This document shows, piece after piece, positions 36,657 through 48,448 of a stretch of 64,000 nt of DNA. A model generated the notes under the pieces. That model saw nothing but the letters and a program-made list of their open reading frames with translations. It was not told the DNA's origin and ran no database searches. The first letter of the stretch is position 1. The number at the start of each line of letters is the position of its first letter. The stretch comes from Apodemus sylvaticus (lineage: Eukaryota; Chordata; Mammalia; Rodentia; Muridae). Both the position numbers and the translations under genes were made by a program. The DNA is taken from the NCBI RefSeq assembly GCF_947179515.1, contig NC_067474.1, positions 97,274,324 to 97,338,323 on the forward strand. Direction: 5' to 3'.

Positions 36657-37227
36657 CAGGGAACCTTCAAAAAAGTAAAAATAATTTCCAGAAGGGTCAG
36701 GTGATTTCTACAACTGACTTGTTCCAGCTTTTAAAATACCTAGCGCAAATAAGAAATGCTTAAAATTCAAGCAAATGGTCAAAATTGGTGGTCTAAGGAT
36801 AAACAGATGCAACAGAATTTGTCACAGAGGGCATCACAGAAAGAATGAGACCATTTTGGACCTCCTTGATCTGGACACACTGCCCTCCACTTTCCTACAA
36901 GTGAATGAAGACATGTGAATGTTTTAAAGCTTTCCTTAAAGCTTTCCCCATTACTCCATTGTTTCTAAACAGTCAAGCTTCCCTAGAGACCAAAGCTACC
37001 AAACAACTCAAGGACCTACAGGTTATGAAGGCCCTACAAAAAGCTACAACCTACAAAGTGTATTTTTTTTTTTTTACCTTCCTTGAGGTCAATATCCTTT
37101 CTACATCATAGAATGAAAGATGAACTCAGTAGTAGAAGGCTCTCCTAACAAATGATCCTGTTCTCAATCTCAGTCACTGAATGGATACATGAACTGGAAG
37201 AATTAGTGAATTAATTTATTTCCTCAA
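36657..37227. other. Bnc2: Unique intron
   Basis: No feature seen apart from a short T-run at about 37062. Confidence 0.6.
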
Positions 37228-37345
37228 AAAGTTGTGTGCTGGGAATCTGTAATCCTAGGATTCAAGAGGCTAAGACAGAAGAGTTTGAGTTTGAGACCTT
37301 CTGGGCAATAGCATGAGACCCTGTCTAAAATCATAGGCACAGACA
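37228..37345 (+). mobile_element. Proto-B1/B1F-like SINE (old)
   Basis: GGGAATCTGTAATCCTAGGA, GAGGCTAAGACAGAAGAG and GGGCAATAGCATGAGACCCT fit the monomeric 7SL-derived pattern. Confidence 0.72.
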
Positions 37346-37415
37346 GACTGGATGCAAAGAAAGGTCAGCACTCAGGTGTCTCATTCGATGTCATGTGATG
37401 TGGGAGGCTCCTGAA

Positions 37416-37423
37416 TGACGTCA
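37416..37423. promoter_or_regulatory. Perfect CRE palindrome TGACGTCA
   Basis: An exact consensus CREB/ATF site in CpG-poor intronic sequence. Confidence 0.5.
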
Positions 37424-38842
37424 CAGCAGGAGCATCTGCACTCAGGACCAGACAATTATCCTAGGAAGTTCCCGATATGCTCATGGATAACAAAAGGGAC
37501 AAGGACATGCTCAAAGGACAAAATGCTGATTTGTTTTTTAAAAATGAAATTTGACTTGGGGGAAAAACATCCTGACTTGGCTGAAATGTTCTTATTAGAG
37601 AGATTTAATATTGGAGTAATTTTACTCTTTCCTTCTTGGAAAATAAGAGGAAACTTTTAATAAATCAGATTGGAAAAGATTGAGCAGAAATACAACATCC
37701 TTTTCATAATAAAAAAAAAAAGCTTTCATGATCAGGATTATCAACTGTATTTCCAGATAAAATAAATATACATGTAAGATTATTTGACACTTTTATTTTC
37801 ACTTCCTAGAGAAAAAAACAACTTTAAAACTGGTTATAAGAAATAATAAAAAAGAAAGAAAGAAAGCAAATACCAGAAACATTCTTTTTAAAAACCCCAT
37901 TTTAAAATCCCCAACTGGGAACCAGAGTCACCCAAACTCCAGTAACACCTGAGCAACAACTGACTATGCAGAGTGAAAGGAGACAACACTGTGGGCATCA
38001 CCAAGAGCTTAGGGAAGACGTTTCGTTTATGAATATGTCTTAAATCTGAAGTATCAGTCCACATATAAATCCTGATTTTGTTGTAAAGTTGATTGCTTGC
38101 TGGTTTAAGACTTCCCATAAACAATGTCAATATATCTGTTTAAAAAGAACAAACCATCATACAAACACCAGTAATCAGATTAAACTCTGGAGGTCTATTT
38201 TGACAAAATCATTTTATAAAAATGCACAAATCATGCCCTTAAAATTCTACATAAATAGAGCACACTGGCTTACTTGGGCCTCATTTTTTTTTTGTACAAT
38301 ATTCATGCTAAATTTCTGTTATACTCTGGAACTGTCTTAACACTGAAAATATAGAGAAACAGGCAGTTCAAAACTACAGCTCAAATTATGTCTTCTCTTA
38401 AGATAGAGTTTTCCTCTTCACAGGGGATCGATTAGAAACACAAATGCTTTACAAAGGTAGAGTGCAAGAGAAAACTGTTCCATCAGTGCACATTTTAATC
38501 TCTTGCAAATGAACCTGAATCAGATCATGAAACAGTCCAGAGAGTTATTTGTAATGTACACAATTACAAGTGAAGTCAAACTGTTTGAAATGATAAAGAA
38601 GGTTGAGGTACTCCTTGTGAGGGGCACAGGAGGGGCAGTGCAAACTCAGAAGTATCCTAAACCTGAGGCTCCACAAATGGTTTCACAGCACTATTCCTTC
38701 CAGAGACTCCAAGCCTGATAACTTCCCTGTTTAAACTGCTCAAATTCCAGAATTCCTGGTTTTAAATCACAATAGAAAAGTCTAGCTAGAATTCAATTAG
38801 AATGTCTTAGGATAGCCCTTCTAAAAGCAGGAGAGTTGGAGG

Positions 38843-38867
38843 TGGGGTGGGGGAGGTGGGGTGGGGG
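38843..38867 (+). promoter_or_regulatory. Strong G-quadruplex motif
   Basis: Runs of 4, 5, 4 and 5 G with loops T, AGGT and T. The block GGTGGGGTGGGGGA is duplicated in tandem. Confidence 0.75.
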
Positions 38868-40344
38868 ACAACAAGCGAACACATACTTAAATTTGTTTTA
38901 ACTCAGACCTTCTGCATTCCAAAATTGTATCCCTCTGACTAATATAAACCGTTGTTATAGAGAAGCAGTTATGGGGAGGGGGAAGAGCCCGGGAGAAGGA
39001 ATGGGGGAGTAGTAATGGTAACAGACAGTACCATGAGCTGCAGAAGCCTCCCAGTCAGTGGTGCAAGGTTAACAGATCAGTCCCGCTGGCCTTCAGGCAG
39101 ACAGCAAAACAGCCTGGGGAGAAGGGGACAGAGAGGGGGGCCAGAGAGGGGGACCCTGCTTGGGCAGTTTACACAAGGCAGCTCAGCTCCTTTCTGGCTC
39201 ATTCCTCCTCTCTATCTGCCGGCCTCTCTGTGTGTGTCTTGTCATATTTTCTTCAGCTGCTAATTGTCCGGACTACAAGACTTTAAACAGCCACAGTTTA
39301 AGAAAAAAAAGTGAAACCCTTCTAAGTGACCATCACAGCAAATCAGCTTCATGCTGATGGGTAAAATTTTCCAAGGGAAGTGTTCTTCTGATAGTTCCTG
39401 AGTCTCCAAGTCACCCCACCCCCAACCCCACCTCTGCCACACACACTCCCCTGGAGGGCTAAATGCACTGTGGCAATAAAACATTCATGCGACTTGGAAT
39501 TTTAACACAATGCCATTTCCCTAGTTTAACCTGAAAGGAATGCACTAGTCACAACAGACTACATCATCCTGCCATTAAACCCTGCCAAGGAACCACTTTT
39601 TGGCCACGCTGGGCCAGCTTTGACGGGAAAGGAGTACACAGACCCACACACTGAGCCTAGAGGGGCCGCCTCTGCTTCCTCAGTCTTATCCAGAAACAAC
39701 CTGCCCTTGAACATGACTCCTGACCTCCTGCATTGTGACTGGCTTGGGAGACATGTGTCAACCTGGAACTTCTGTACAGCCACACACTGAGCAGGCCATT
39801 TGTGGAGCCCTCTGAACAAATCCTTGGGCAGATGCCAGCATCCTCTCTTATTACCACTGCTACCATTCAAGGCTCTGTGGCTTCGCAGAAGGAGGCTTTC
39901 TCCAGGGTTGATAAAGCCGTGAGATGCTGTGGGGCTCACTTTCCTATTTGTTTTGTACTTTCTTAAAAACAAACTTCACTTTGCATTCATAATTAGGTTA
40001 TGATTACTGACACCACCATTTGCTTTGGGGACTACTTATCAAAGGTGCCAGTTCTTTCACATTTAAGTGACATTTAATTTAAACTTACAAAATACAAAAC
40101 AGAAATAATTCTGACATCTCCTGACAATTTTAGAAGAAACATTCAAAGGTGGAGAAAATTCTAAAACATGCAGTTAACCATTTCACATAGCCAAAGCATT
40201 ATCACAACAAAAGAAGTAACTATACTGGATTTAAACTGAATTTCTTGACACATTACTTTGAAAGAGAATGCAAGCAATGTAAACAAAAAGCAAAGAAACA
40301 AGACAACGCATGCCTGCACCTAATGAGAAGTTTAAGTCGAATGC

Positions 40345-40410
40345 AGTGGGCTGGGGGTGCAGCAGAGGCATCCAACCCTGGCAAAGCCCTGAGTTCAATC
40401 ATCAGCATGG
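40345..40410 (+). mobile_element. ID-like SINE fragment (old)
   Basis: GTGGGCTGGGGGTGCAGCAG then AAGCCCTGAGTTCAATCATC and AGCATGG resembles the ID tRNA-like body (A box and B box regions). Diverged. Confidence 0.55.
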
Positions 40411-41621
40411 GAGAAATGCATAAGCCAATAAGAATAAAATCGTATTCAACTTTGCACATGCACACAGGTGCTCATTTCAGGTCTGAGCATGAAAACTAAG
40501 GTCTCAGACATCCAAGGCTTCACCAGTGAGCCACATCCCGAAACTTTAAACTTGTTCTAGCCCAAGTGTGCATCCCAGTTTTTAAAAATCAACACATATT
40601 TAGAATAAATCACAGCAATGTTACCAGAGGCTATAATTTTGCACATACAAAGCATCATTTTCCCCCGAACATTCTTCTTACTACCCCTACCACCATTTTA
40701 ACCACTGGGGTATGGCTCTCAGAACAAGTTTTTCCTATCTTTCTTTAATTCCCCCTTTGAGCACTCTTGTTGCTTTCTTGGGTAACATTTTCACTTTAAA
40801 ACCGGTCCGTTACTTTGTCATCTTCCTCCTTTCTCTTGTAGTTGCAGATCTGAAGGGATGTGAGTCCTCTTTTTTCTGGCCCCACCTTGCATCCAGGTGA
40901 GCTGAATTATTCCTGTAGAAGGCGCTGTCTATCCCTGGCAATGAAGACATGCCCCTTTGCAGTAACAAATGAAGAACATCTCACTCCTTTAAAAGAATAC
41001 CCTCAAATACTAAATGATGATCTCAAAGCAACTTAACATGCACATAGAAGACAAAGCCAAATGGTCTACTTTAGTGTAATTTCTGTCTCCTTAGTAGCTG
41101 GAATTAGTATAAGCCCTAGTTAAAAGACAGTTTTTCCCCCTTTACACAGACAGTATCATGCTTTGAAAAGTCATTTTAATCCCTTTACCGGAGCTAGGCA
41201 TGCCAAGTCCACAGAGGAGGACAACAATTAACTTCTTTTAAAATGAAAAAAAAAATCATATTGGAAAGGAGGGAAATCAATCCAACAGAGAAGAAAATGT
41301 TATATTTACATAAACTATTCCCACTTCAAAATATAAACAGTGAGTCAAACTACCAGCTTAGATTCTATAAAATACAGCAATAAAGATACTTGATCTTTTT
41401 CAAGGCATTTGATTTATCCATAAATTCAAATTCTAGTTATGATGTCATCAATTTGAAGCCTACTAAAACTAAAGACAGAGCAATATGAAGCCATAAGATT
41501 AAAACTGCAGAAGATCATGTCTGTGTACGCCTCAGCAAGCATATTTTTCTGCTTACGTCAAATTAATCAACACAGAGATTCCAATGTGTTTTAGACCAAT
41601 AGCTAAAATATATTTCCCTTT
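40411..41621. other. Bnc2: Unique intron
   Basis: Nothing recognised. Confidence 0.6.
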
Positions 41622-41800
41622 ACTTACAGGATGAACATGTGTGTACCCACCAAGCATAGGAGTGACCTGGCCATCAAAGTACAAGTTGTAAGAGCAGTTC
41701 CCCTTTACTACAATGTACCCCCTGAGGATTAAACACAGGTCACTAGACTTGGTGGCAAGTGCCTTTATCTGCTGGGATATCTTACTAGTCCAGGGACCAA
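41622..41800 (-). mobile_element. RSINE1-like (B4-family) SINE, reverse orientation
   Basis: Reverse-complemented: CAGATAAAGGCACTTGCCAC then CAAGTCTAGTGACCTGTG, AGTAAAGGGGAACTGCTC and ACAACTTGTACTTTGATGGC. These follow the RSINE1 consensus as I recall it (GGTAAAGGCGCTTGCCGCCA, then ACAAGTTGTCCTCTGACC). Confidence 0.75.
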
Positions 41801-42121
41801 TATCTAAATAATGAAAAGGCACCAAGTCTGTGAATCTGTACAAGAGACACCTGTCACTCTCTTCAGTAACAGCCACACATAACTTCTGAATTACTCTAGA
41901 ATTTGGGGCATACCAGTAAATGAAGGGGTAAAAGCCATCTTATTTTCAAACAAGTTTCTGACCAATTTTATTATCTATTCACTATGTTACATTTAAGAAA
42001 ATCAGATTGCTACAAATATCAAAATGAAACTACTTCTTCCTGCAAATGTATTGATGATAAAAGCAAGTGTAATTAGAATAACATGGAACCAGGAAAAAAA
42101 TAAGTCACATTAAAAGTTCAC

Positions 42122-42427
42122 TCAGCAAGCAGAAAGGCAACCTTGGTGGGTACAGCTCTTGACACACAAACAGGAGGAACCTGAGTTTGGTGTCTCCGCA
42201 GGCACATTAAAAAGCTGTACACAGTATGTCAATAAACCTAGCACTGGGAAGGCAGAGAACAGAAAATCCCTGTAGCTTATTGGCCAACCAGTCAAACAGA
42301 ATAGGTCAGCTATGGGTTCAATAGAGGAGAGACTTGAGGATGACACTAGATATATGGACCTCTCCCGTTTGCACACACATGCATCTCCTCTCTCCCTCTT
42401 TCTCTCTCCCCCCCCCTCTCCCCCCTT
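42122..42427 (+). mobile_element. B4A-type SINE with pyrimidine-rich end
   Basis: GGAGGAACCTGAGTTTGGTG, CCTAGCACTGGGAAGGCAG, ATCCCTGTAGCTTATTGGCC and TGACACTAGATATATGGACC follow the B4 order. It ends in GCACACACATGCA and a CTCTCC/CCCCCCCC tract. Confidence 0.78.
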
Positions 42428-42719
42428 AATGTAAACAGTTTAAAGACATCAAGAAATTTTGTAGAATTGTTTTAGCAAGGACATTAGAAATGATTAAAAA
42501 CTTGGTAACCATTGCTAATTTCCATTTTGTTCAAATTAGAAGACTTTACCACATTAAATGACATTTAAAGACTTGAGCCCAGAACTCCAACAGTATCTTT
42601 GAATTCTAGAAAACAAAATAGATGAGATTTTTTCATGGGTTTCTACTACAAAGAGCACACATTAGTTTTCAAACAAACACACATATTGTTGTAATTTCTT
42701 TAAGGCTTCACTGGTTAAA

Positions 42720-42723
42720 TACA

Positions 42724-42779
<56 letters not shown>

Positions 42780-42815
42780 CAGAGAGAGACAGAGAGAGAC
42801 AGAGAGAGAGAGAAC
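42720..42815 (+). repeat. (CA)n-(GA)n-(GACA) compound microsatellite
   Basis: About 11 CA units, then GA units, then GACAGA/GAGACA alternation. Its strand switches from mixed to pure purine. Confidence 0.96.
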
Positions 42816-43436
42816 AAGTTGTAGGAAAGTCTCAGAGGAAGGGAAAGAGGTCTGGACAAAGAGAAAGGAAAGAAATCTGAAGAGTTGCTACTGGACAGGA
42901 CCAGTCAGGAAGAAAGGCAAGCAGTAAAGGACAGTAGAGTTGAGAGCAAGAAAGGATGAGGGGAGGAGTGGAAGAATCAGGTGGGAAAGGAGGGGGCTGA
43001 AATACAAACGGGTGCCTGGGGGAGACAGGAGGGACTGAAGCCCCTAGACACTAGGGTAGACCGGGCAGCTGGCCGGAGATGCTAATTCAGCGCTTTAACA
43101 AATCAATGCCACTTGAAAAGTACAATGAGAGCCCTCACTGGGTAGATGTCAAGGGACTGAGAAAATGCATTCTCAAGTATTTCACATTAAGAGGGAATAA
43201 TGTGTTAATTTATAACTCTTCACCCTATACACTTGGATTATCTATCTGTGTCAGTGATTTGACTTCTTAAATTTATCAAAAACACACGCAAAGGGAGGCC
43301 GACTCTGCTTTCACCATTGGGAAAGGGAGGGTTAGGAAAGGTCTGTTCTGGGTACACCACTCTTCCTCCCCCCCACCCCCCTTTGGCTCAAGTCTTGGTG
43401 AGGATTGCAGGGAAGAGTGGGCTCCTGCAGGAAGAT
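42816..43436. other. Bnc2: Unique purine-rich intron
   Basis: G/A-rich up to about 43.05 kb, then ordinary sequence. No gene seen. Confidence 0.6.
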
Positions 43437-43645
43437 AGGGGGGGGGGGAGAAGGAGGGGGGAGGGGAGGAGGAGGGAAGAGAGGAGGGGAGGAGGGGAGG
43501 AGGGGATGAAGGGAGGAGGGGAGGAAGGGAGGAGGGGAGGAGGGGATTAGGGGAGAAGGGGAGGAGGGGAGGAGGGGAGGAGGGGATTACGGGGAAGGGG
43601 AGGAGGGGAGGAGGGGAGGAGGGGAAGAGGGGAGGAGGGGAAGAA
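43437..43645 (+). repeat. (GGGGAGGA)n purine tract, about 210 bp
   Basis: An 11-G run followed by tandem GGGGAGGA and GGGGAGGAA units with very few pyrimidine interruptions. The minus-strand Ser-Pro-rich open frames are repeat translations. The tract could form intramolecular triplexes and G-quadruplexes. Confidence 0.96.
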
Positions 43646-44446
43646 ACTCGTGGTCCAGTTACTAAAGCAACCAAGGAAAGGGCTCTCCCGGTCAGTGGTT
43701 GATTGCATTAGGTGCCATCCGTCACAAGTGACACAGAAGAGAAGAATAACTTGAATCAGCAACCTGAGCTGCCATCATCAGAATTTACTTTAGGGAAACT
43801 TCCTTAAGTCTCTCAGGACACCCAGAGGAAGAGAAGCTGCTGACAAAAGAGCCCATAATTAAACAGTGCTCTTCGATGCCACCAGAATTCCATAGATGGC
43901 GCTTATCAGAACAGATGTGAAGGAAGGACCAACCTCATCCTATCTGGTCAGTTTTGAAACAGGGAGGAGAGAATCTACCCGGAAGAGACTTTTATTTCTT
44001 AAGGAGAACGTGCTCTATGAAAGACTGAATTCCTGAGATGGATATTATAACTATATATACTCTAACTTGCAATATGACATGGTAGCTTCTGTCCTGACAC
44101 ACAGAAAAATTGTTAGTAATTTATGCTGCCTAAATCCACGTGTTATGTGATTTTACTTTCTCAAGGTATAATAAGCATTTTCAGTATGCAAAGGTAAGTC
44201 TGTTTACAATTTTAAAATAAATGGAAAAGGGTACACTTCATGAAAGTGTTTTAAGATCTTGTCTTCAAAGGTAGGGGGCAAAAGTGTTGCTACATATTTT
44301 CACAGAGTTGCTACATTGTAACTGCTTTGAGTTTTAAGATTTCTACTCACACTGACCTACACACAGCAGTGTTTGAAGCTACAAGGGTATTTTTATTTGC
44401 TATTGTACAACTGCAACAGAAGCAGACTTTCTTTTCTTTTGAGGAT

Positions 44447-44464
44447 ATTCATATGCAAATGAAT
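44447..44464. promoter_or_regulatory. Octamer ATGCAAAT inside an inverted repeat
   Basis: ATTCAT and ATGAAT arms flank ATGCAA, so the exact POU-type octamer ATGCAAAT (44453-44460) overlaps the right arm. Confidence 0.4.
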
Positions 44465-45602
44465 GCTGACAAATGGAAATGAGATGCTACACTTGACGGA
44501 CAACCTTCAAAGGTTACTAGAAAAAGGTAAAAAGTGTCTCATTCCCTGAAGCTGCACTCTTTTCCCTTCCTCCACGGGGCACAAAAAGGAAGTGAAGGCC
44601 AGTGATGGACTTTCTTCCATCGTCTATTGGCTAAATATCATCTTACAGAGACGCAGAGAAAACAAACCTTCTTCTAGGGTTTGCGTCGTTCCTATAACAG
44701 TAATGCACAGTTATTTTAAATGAACACTGATTAGAAAGTAAAAAAAGAGTACAAAGCCAGAGGCTGTATACCTGAGGGAGCCAAACTATCCTAAGTAATA
44801 TGCTTGCTTAATTAATTTTTATTTACTTCAAAGGTGGTAAGTAATGATAAATTTACTAAATCAAGACTGACCAGAGAGTGTATTATATTCCTTTTTCACC
44901 AAAATCGTAGGAAATTTGCTACTCTAGACAGTACATGTGCAGTGAGGAAGTATCACATACAAGTGTGCTAGTGTGCATTGTGTGAGAGTGTGTGTGGGGG
45001 TGTGGGGGGAGAGGTCCCCTTGTGCAAGCTTTTGAAGAGCCACTGTTTTTATCCATGAAGCAAGATTAGCCAATCTCCAGGATTTTTGTTTGTTTGTTTG
45101 CATCAATTATCATTCCTGTCTGTCCATCCAAAATACTACCAATTCTTATCATTATGGTACCATAATCCCCTTCTCCTCTTCTCCTCCCCCACCACGCTCA
45201 CCTAAGGGGTTAAAAGACGTCAGTACATTGGTGACTTGTCAGTGACATATAATACCCGGGTCCTTCATGCAATCAACTTTTACTTGACATGTATTTGCTC
45301 ATCACAGGACCCACATTACTACTGGGAAAATGAAGAAAAACCTAAATTAACACTTGACATTCAATATGGTCAAGTCCTTAATTGGCTGGGCTTCCTGAGA
45401 AAGCAATTTTCTATTCCCCAAACTGTGCGCGTGTCATGTGTGGAGTGCAGCTCTTGGCCATCACTGCTGTCCCTCGCTCCCTCTAATGAGAGCAGATGAA
45501 TTAGTGCTACGTGACAGGATTTGAACAGGGCTGCCTCCTCTTCCCCTCCCCCCAATCTTTCTCTTATACCAGTGGCAGCTGTGTGGCAAGGGGAAGAGAA
45601 AT

Positions 45603-45605
<3 letters not shown>

Positions 45606-45637
<32 letters not shown>
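45606..45637 (+). repeat. Poly(A) run, 32 bases
   Basis: An uninterrupted A run. I see no SINE body before it, so it is either a lone homopolymer or the tail of an element too decayed to recognise. Confidence 0.95.
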
Positions 45638-45640
<3 letters not shown>

Positions 45641-46261
45641 GGGAAAAGATGATCATTTTTTAAAATGTACCTTAAATGTCTTGTTGAGTCTGAAACTAAC
45701 AGGGTCATTTAATTGTGGAGGTGGGGAACGGACTGTTACAAAGATCAGGGGAATTATCTGGATATGGTTGATTTGGGTTGTATTAAGCATGTTTTTTTCC
45801 ATTCCAGGCTAGTTGCAGTATTAGATTGAACGAGCCTAATTAAAATGGAATTTACATCCACTTAAAACATTTTTTTAAAGGTCTGGATAATGGGTCAACT
45901 AGAAAAAAAAAAGATGTGATTGTAAACATGAGATAAGTATACCTATATACAGAAAATTTCCTTCAACATCCGGGTCACAGAGAATACACAATGCAAACTG
46001 TGTCTGTTTTCAAATATTATCCAGTGCCTGAATTCAGTGCTAGCCATTCTATTTGAAAAACTTTGGCTTCATTCCCTTTATTGTTAAGTTGCTGCAACAA
46101 AAATTATCTAACAGAATGAAAAACATTCTCTTGTGATGTGTGTCTAGCTCTGTAAGAGACACCAGACTAGGTGAATGGAACAAAGGCCTGAGAATCTGTT
46201 CTAACCAAGATTCAGAAGTTAATTTAAGGTATTTCCCGAGTCTTCACCCCCGTATTTTGAT

Positions 46262-46345
46262 ACTAAAGAAGTAACTTTAAATGTCTACATGACTTGCCCA
46301 ATGTGATGTGAACAGATGGAATGGAAGCCAACCTGGCTAATCAAA
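46262..46345 (-). mobile_element. MIR SINE fragment, reverse orientation
   Basis: TACATGACTTGCCCAATGTG then GATGGAATGGAAGCCAACC resembles the reverse MIR core, close to GTGACTTGCCCAAGGTCAC. Confidence 0.55.
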
Positions 46346-48254
46346 CATTTGAGAAAATAATCGGTCTCAAATGTAGAAGCATATGTAAAAGTAACGAATG
46401 GTGTCACAGGCACCTCAGTGCTTTAGATCTTTACTCACTTTGAGACAAGAGCCAAGGTAAAGATGTCGTCTGTGGATAGAAATTATTTCAGAAGATGTGA
46501 ACCACAAGGTCAGTTAAAGCATGCAAACCAAAGCTGTTTCACCTGCAGCCTCTCCCAAGTAGACTGATCATGGAATTCTTTTTAAATTCTGGTTATAATT
46601 TAAGCATTTTAGAGAGCACATTGTTAAATTTAATGACATAAAAAGATAGATGACAGTTACTTATTATACTATGTATACTATGTATAAAGTAAAAAAATAT
46701 CTAATATTGAAAATGTAATTTCTCCATTTGATATTTGTGAGGAATGATTTTAAAAAAAAAATAATGCTTCTTAAAAATTTTCTTCTTACAAAAAGCAAAG
46801 CCTGGAAGACAGAGTATACTAGAAGACAAACTGGAAATAAGTATTTAAAAAATGTGAATTTTCAAATTTGCTGAAACATCAGAATTTTCAGACACAAGAA
46901 AACTTTAAGAAATGAGAATAATTTAAAAGTATTTTCACAAAAGCAAAACAACACACTAGATAAATGCTCTGCATAAATTATCCATTCTGTGGCTAAAGAA
47001 CTGGTATTTTAATATCATTAAGATTCCTTGAAAAATGCACTTGAGACAGCTTGTGAATGGGCATTCTATCAGGTGTTTAAAAGAACTAAATAAGATAGTT
47101 TAGTATTCTGGGAAAGCCACACAGCCTAATACATCAGTTAACTGCTACAGTAGCATTGTCATTGCTCAGCAACAAATGGCAGTACATCCTGCCAATAGCT
47201 TTAGGGTGACCTTTGCAATGCTGACTACTCCGTCAGGTTTCATCTCTGAGATGCAAGGCATAGACAGGAACAGTCTATTAGCTGAGGTAGGAAGGGAAAC
47301 CCAGGAGGCTCCACAGTCACTCTGCTTTTCCCTGGGAAGAGAGGGGCACACCATGCGATCAGGCTGAGCAGTCCATGGGCTTCTTCTTATCATTAGCCTC
47401 TTATAGTGGGAAACATCAACCCAACCTTAACAACTTAACATGTTCTTCTCCACCTCAGCTACAGTCTGTGAAATCCCAACAGGGGTGGGGTAGGAGAGGT
47501 TGAGGAGTGGGGTGAAGAATGAATTTCAAAGACATGAGTTCTAGGATCAAGAGGTAAAGAAAAAGCTGTTCATACTGTCTTAGAACTTTAAACCAATTTT
47601 CATGCATGGGTAGTAGCCAACCAATACCAAAAGGATCTGTCTACAGAATTCAAGAGGGCATCAGCAGTGGGTTAGGAGAGAGGATTCTGTACGGAACTAA
47701 GAAGTTTCAAGTGTCACCTGGTGATAACCAGCCATGAAAAGACATGTTTTGATGAAAAAAAAAAGTTAACTGTGACTGTGGCAAAGTGACATGCTTAAAC
47801 TTGATATTCTCTTAGGGATGTGCCGGCTTTGAAGCTCATAATAAACATGAAATGGTTCTGTGGAATGTTAAGTCTTAATGTAGAAGGTTGGTGCCACTGT
47901 CGTGCCTACAGAGAAATATGTCAACTTGGAAGTAGGAGCATTATGCTCCAGGGCATGGAGAACAGAAACTGTGCCCTGTGATTGTATGCACTTTCTGGAG
48001 GATTCTACTTTGAACTGTAAGAGAAAGCTGCAACATACTCCTGCCTAGTTAACAGAGCTAAATATGACACTATACCTTTCTCAAAAATAAACAAACAAAC
48101 AAACACACCAGAGAGAGAAAGGATGGCTTTAAACACACTTTAGGTAACAGCAAAACTATTTATCAAATATTCAACACATGTTATTTCATAAAATCCAGAA
48201 ATACTGAAAGGGGTGTGTCACTTTCTCTTCCAGTTGTTCCCTTTAATATTCTAA
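46346..48254. other. Bnc2: Unique intron
   Basis: No clear repeat except an AAAC-type tail at 48083-48108 that may close a decayed B1. No gene seen. Confidence 0.55.
48083..48108 (+). repeat. (AAAC)n simple repeat
   Basis: AAAAATAAACAAACAAACAA follows TTTCTC, as at the 3' end of B1-type elements. The body upstream is not convincing. Confidence 0.75.
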
Positions 48255-48448
48255 GATTTATTTATTTATTTTATGTATATATGAGTACACTGTCTCTGTC
48301 TTCAGACACCCCAGAAGAGGGCATTAGATCCAATTACAGATGGTTGTGAGCCACCATGTGGTTGCTGGGAATTGAACTCATGACCTTCGGGAGAGCAGCC
48401 AGTGTCCTTAACCTCTGAGCCATCTCTCCAGCCCCTTTAATATTCTAA
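48241..48448 (-). mobile_element. B2 SINE, reverse orientation, with target-site duplication
   Basis: The B2 body (48255-48434) in reverse: TTTATTTATTTATTTTATGT, CTTCAGACACCCCAGAAGAG, GGTTGTGAGCCACCATGTGG and CTGAGCCATCTCTCCAGCCC. CTTTAATATTCTAA at 48241-48254 and again at 48435-48448 is a perfect 14-bp target-site duplication, so the insertion is relatively young. B2 carries internal Pol III A and B boxes. Confidence 0.97.

Larger units (their letters stand above)
37346..40344. other. Bnc2: Unique intron with a GC-richer island around 39 kb
   Basis: Repeat-free by eye. It includes a perfect CRE (37416-37423), a G-quadruplex motif (38843-38867) and a comparatively GC-rich block at about 39.0-39.97 kb. 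That block has short frames on both strands, the longest 137 codons on minus at 39559-39972. No domain or splice context supports coding. Confidence 0.55.
43646..46261. other. Bnc2: Unique intron
   Basis: Includes a palindromic octamer site (44447-44464), a GT/G-rich patch near 44985-45015 and a 32-A run at 45606. No gene seen. Confidence 0.55.

Noticed and set aside
43276..43674. 132-codon minus frame rich in Ser and Pro
   Set aside because: Translation of the (GGGGAGGA)n tract.
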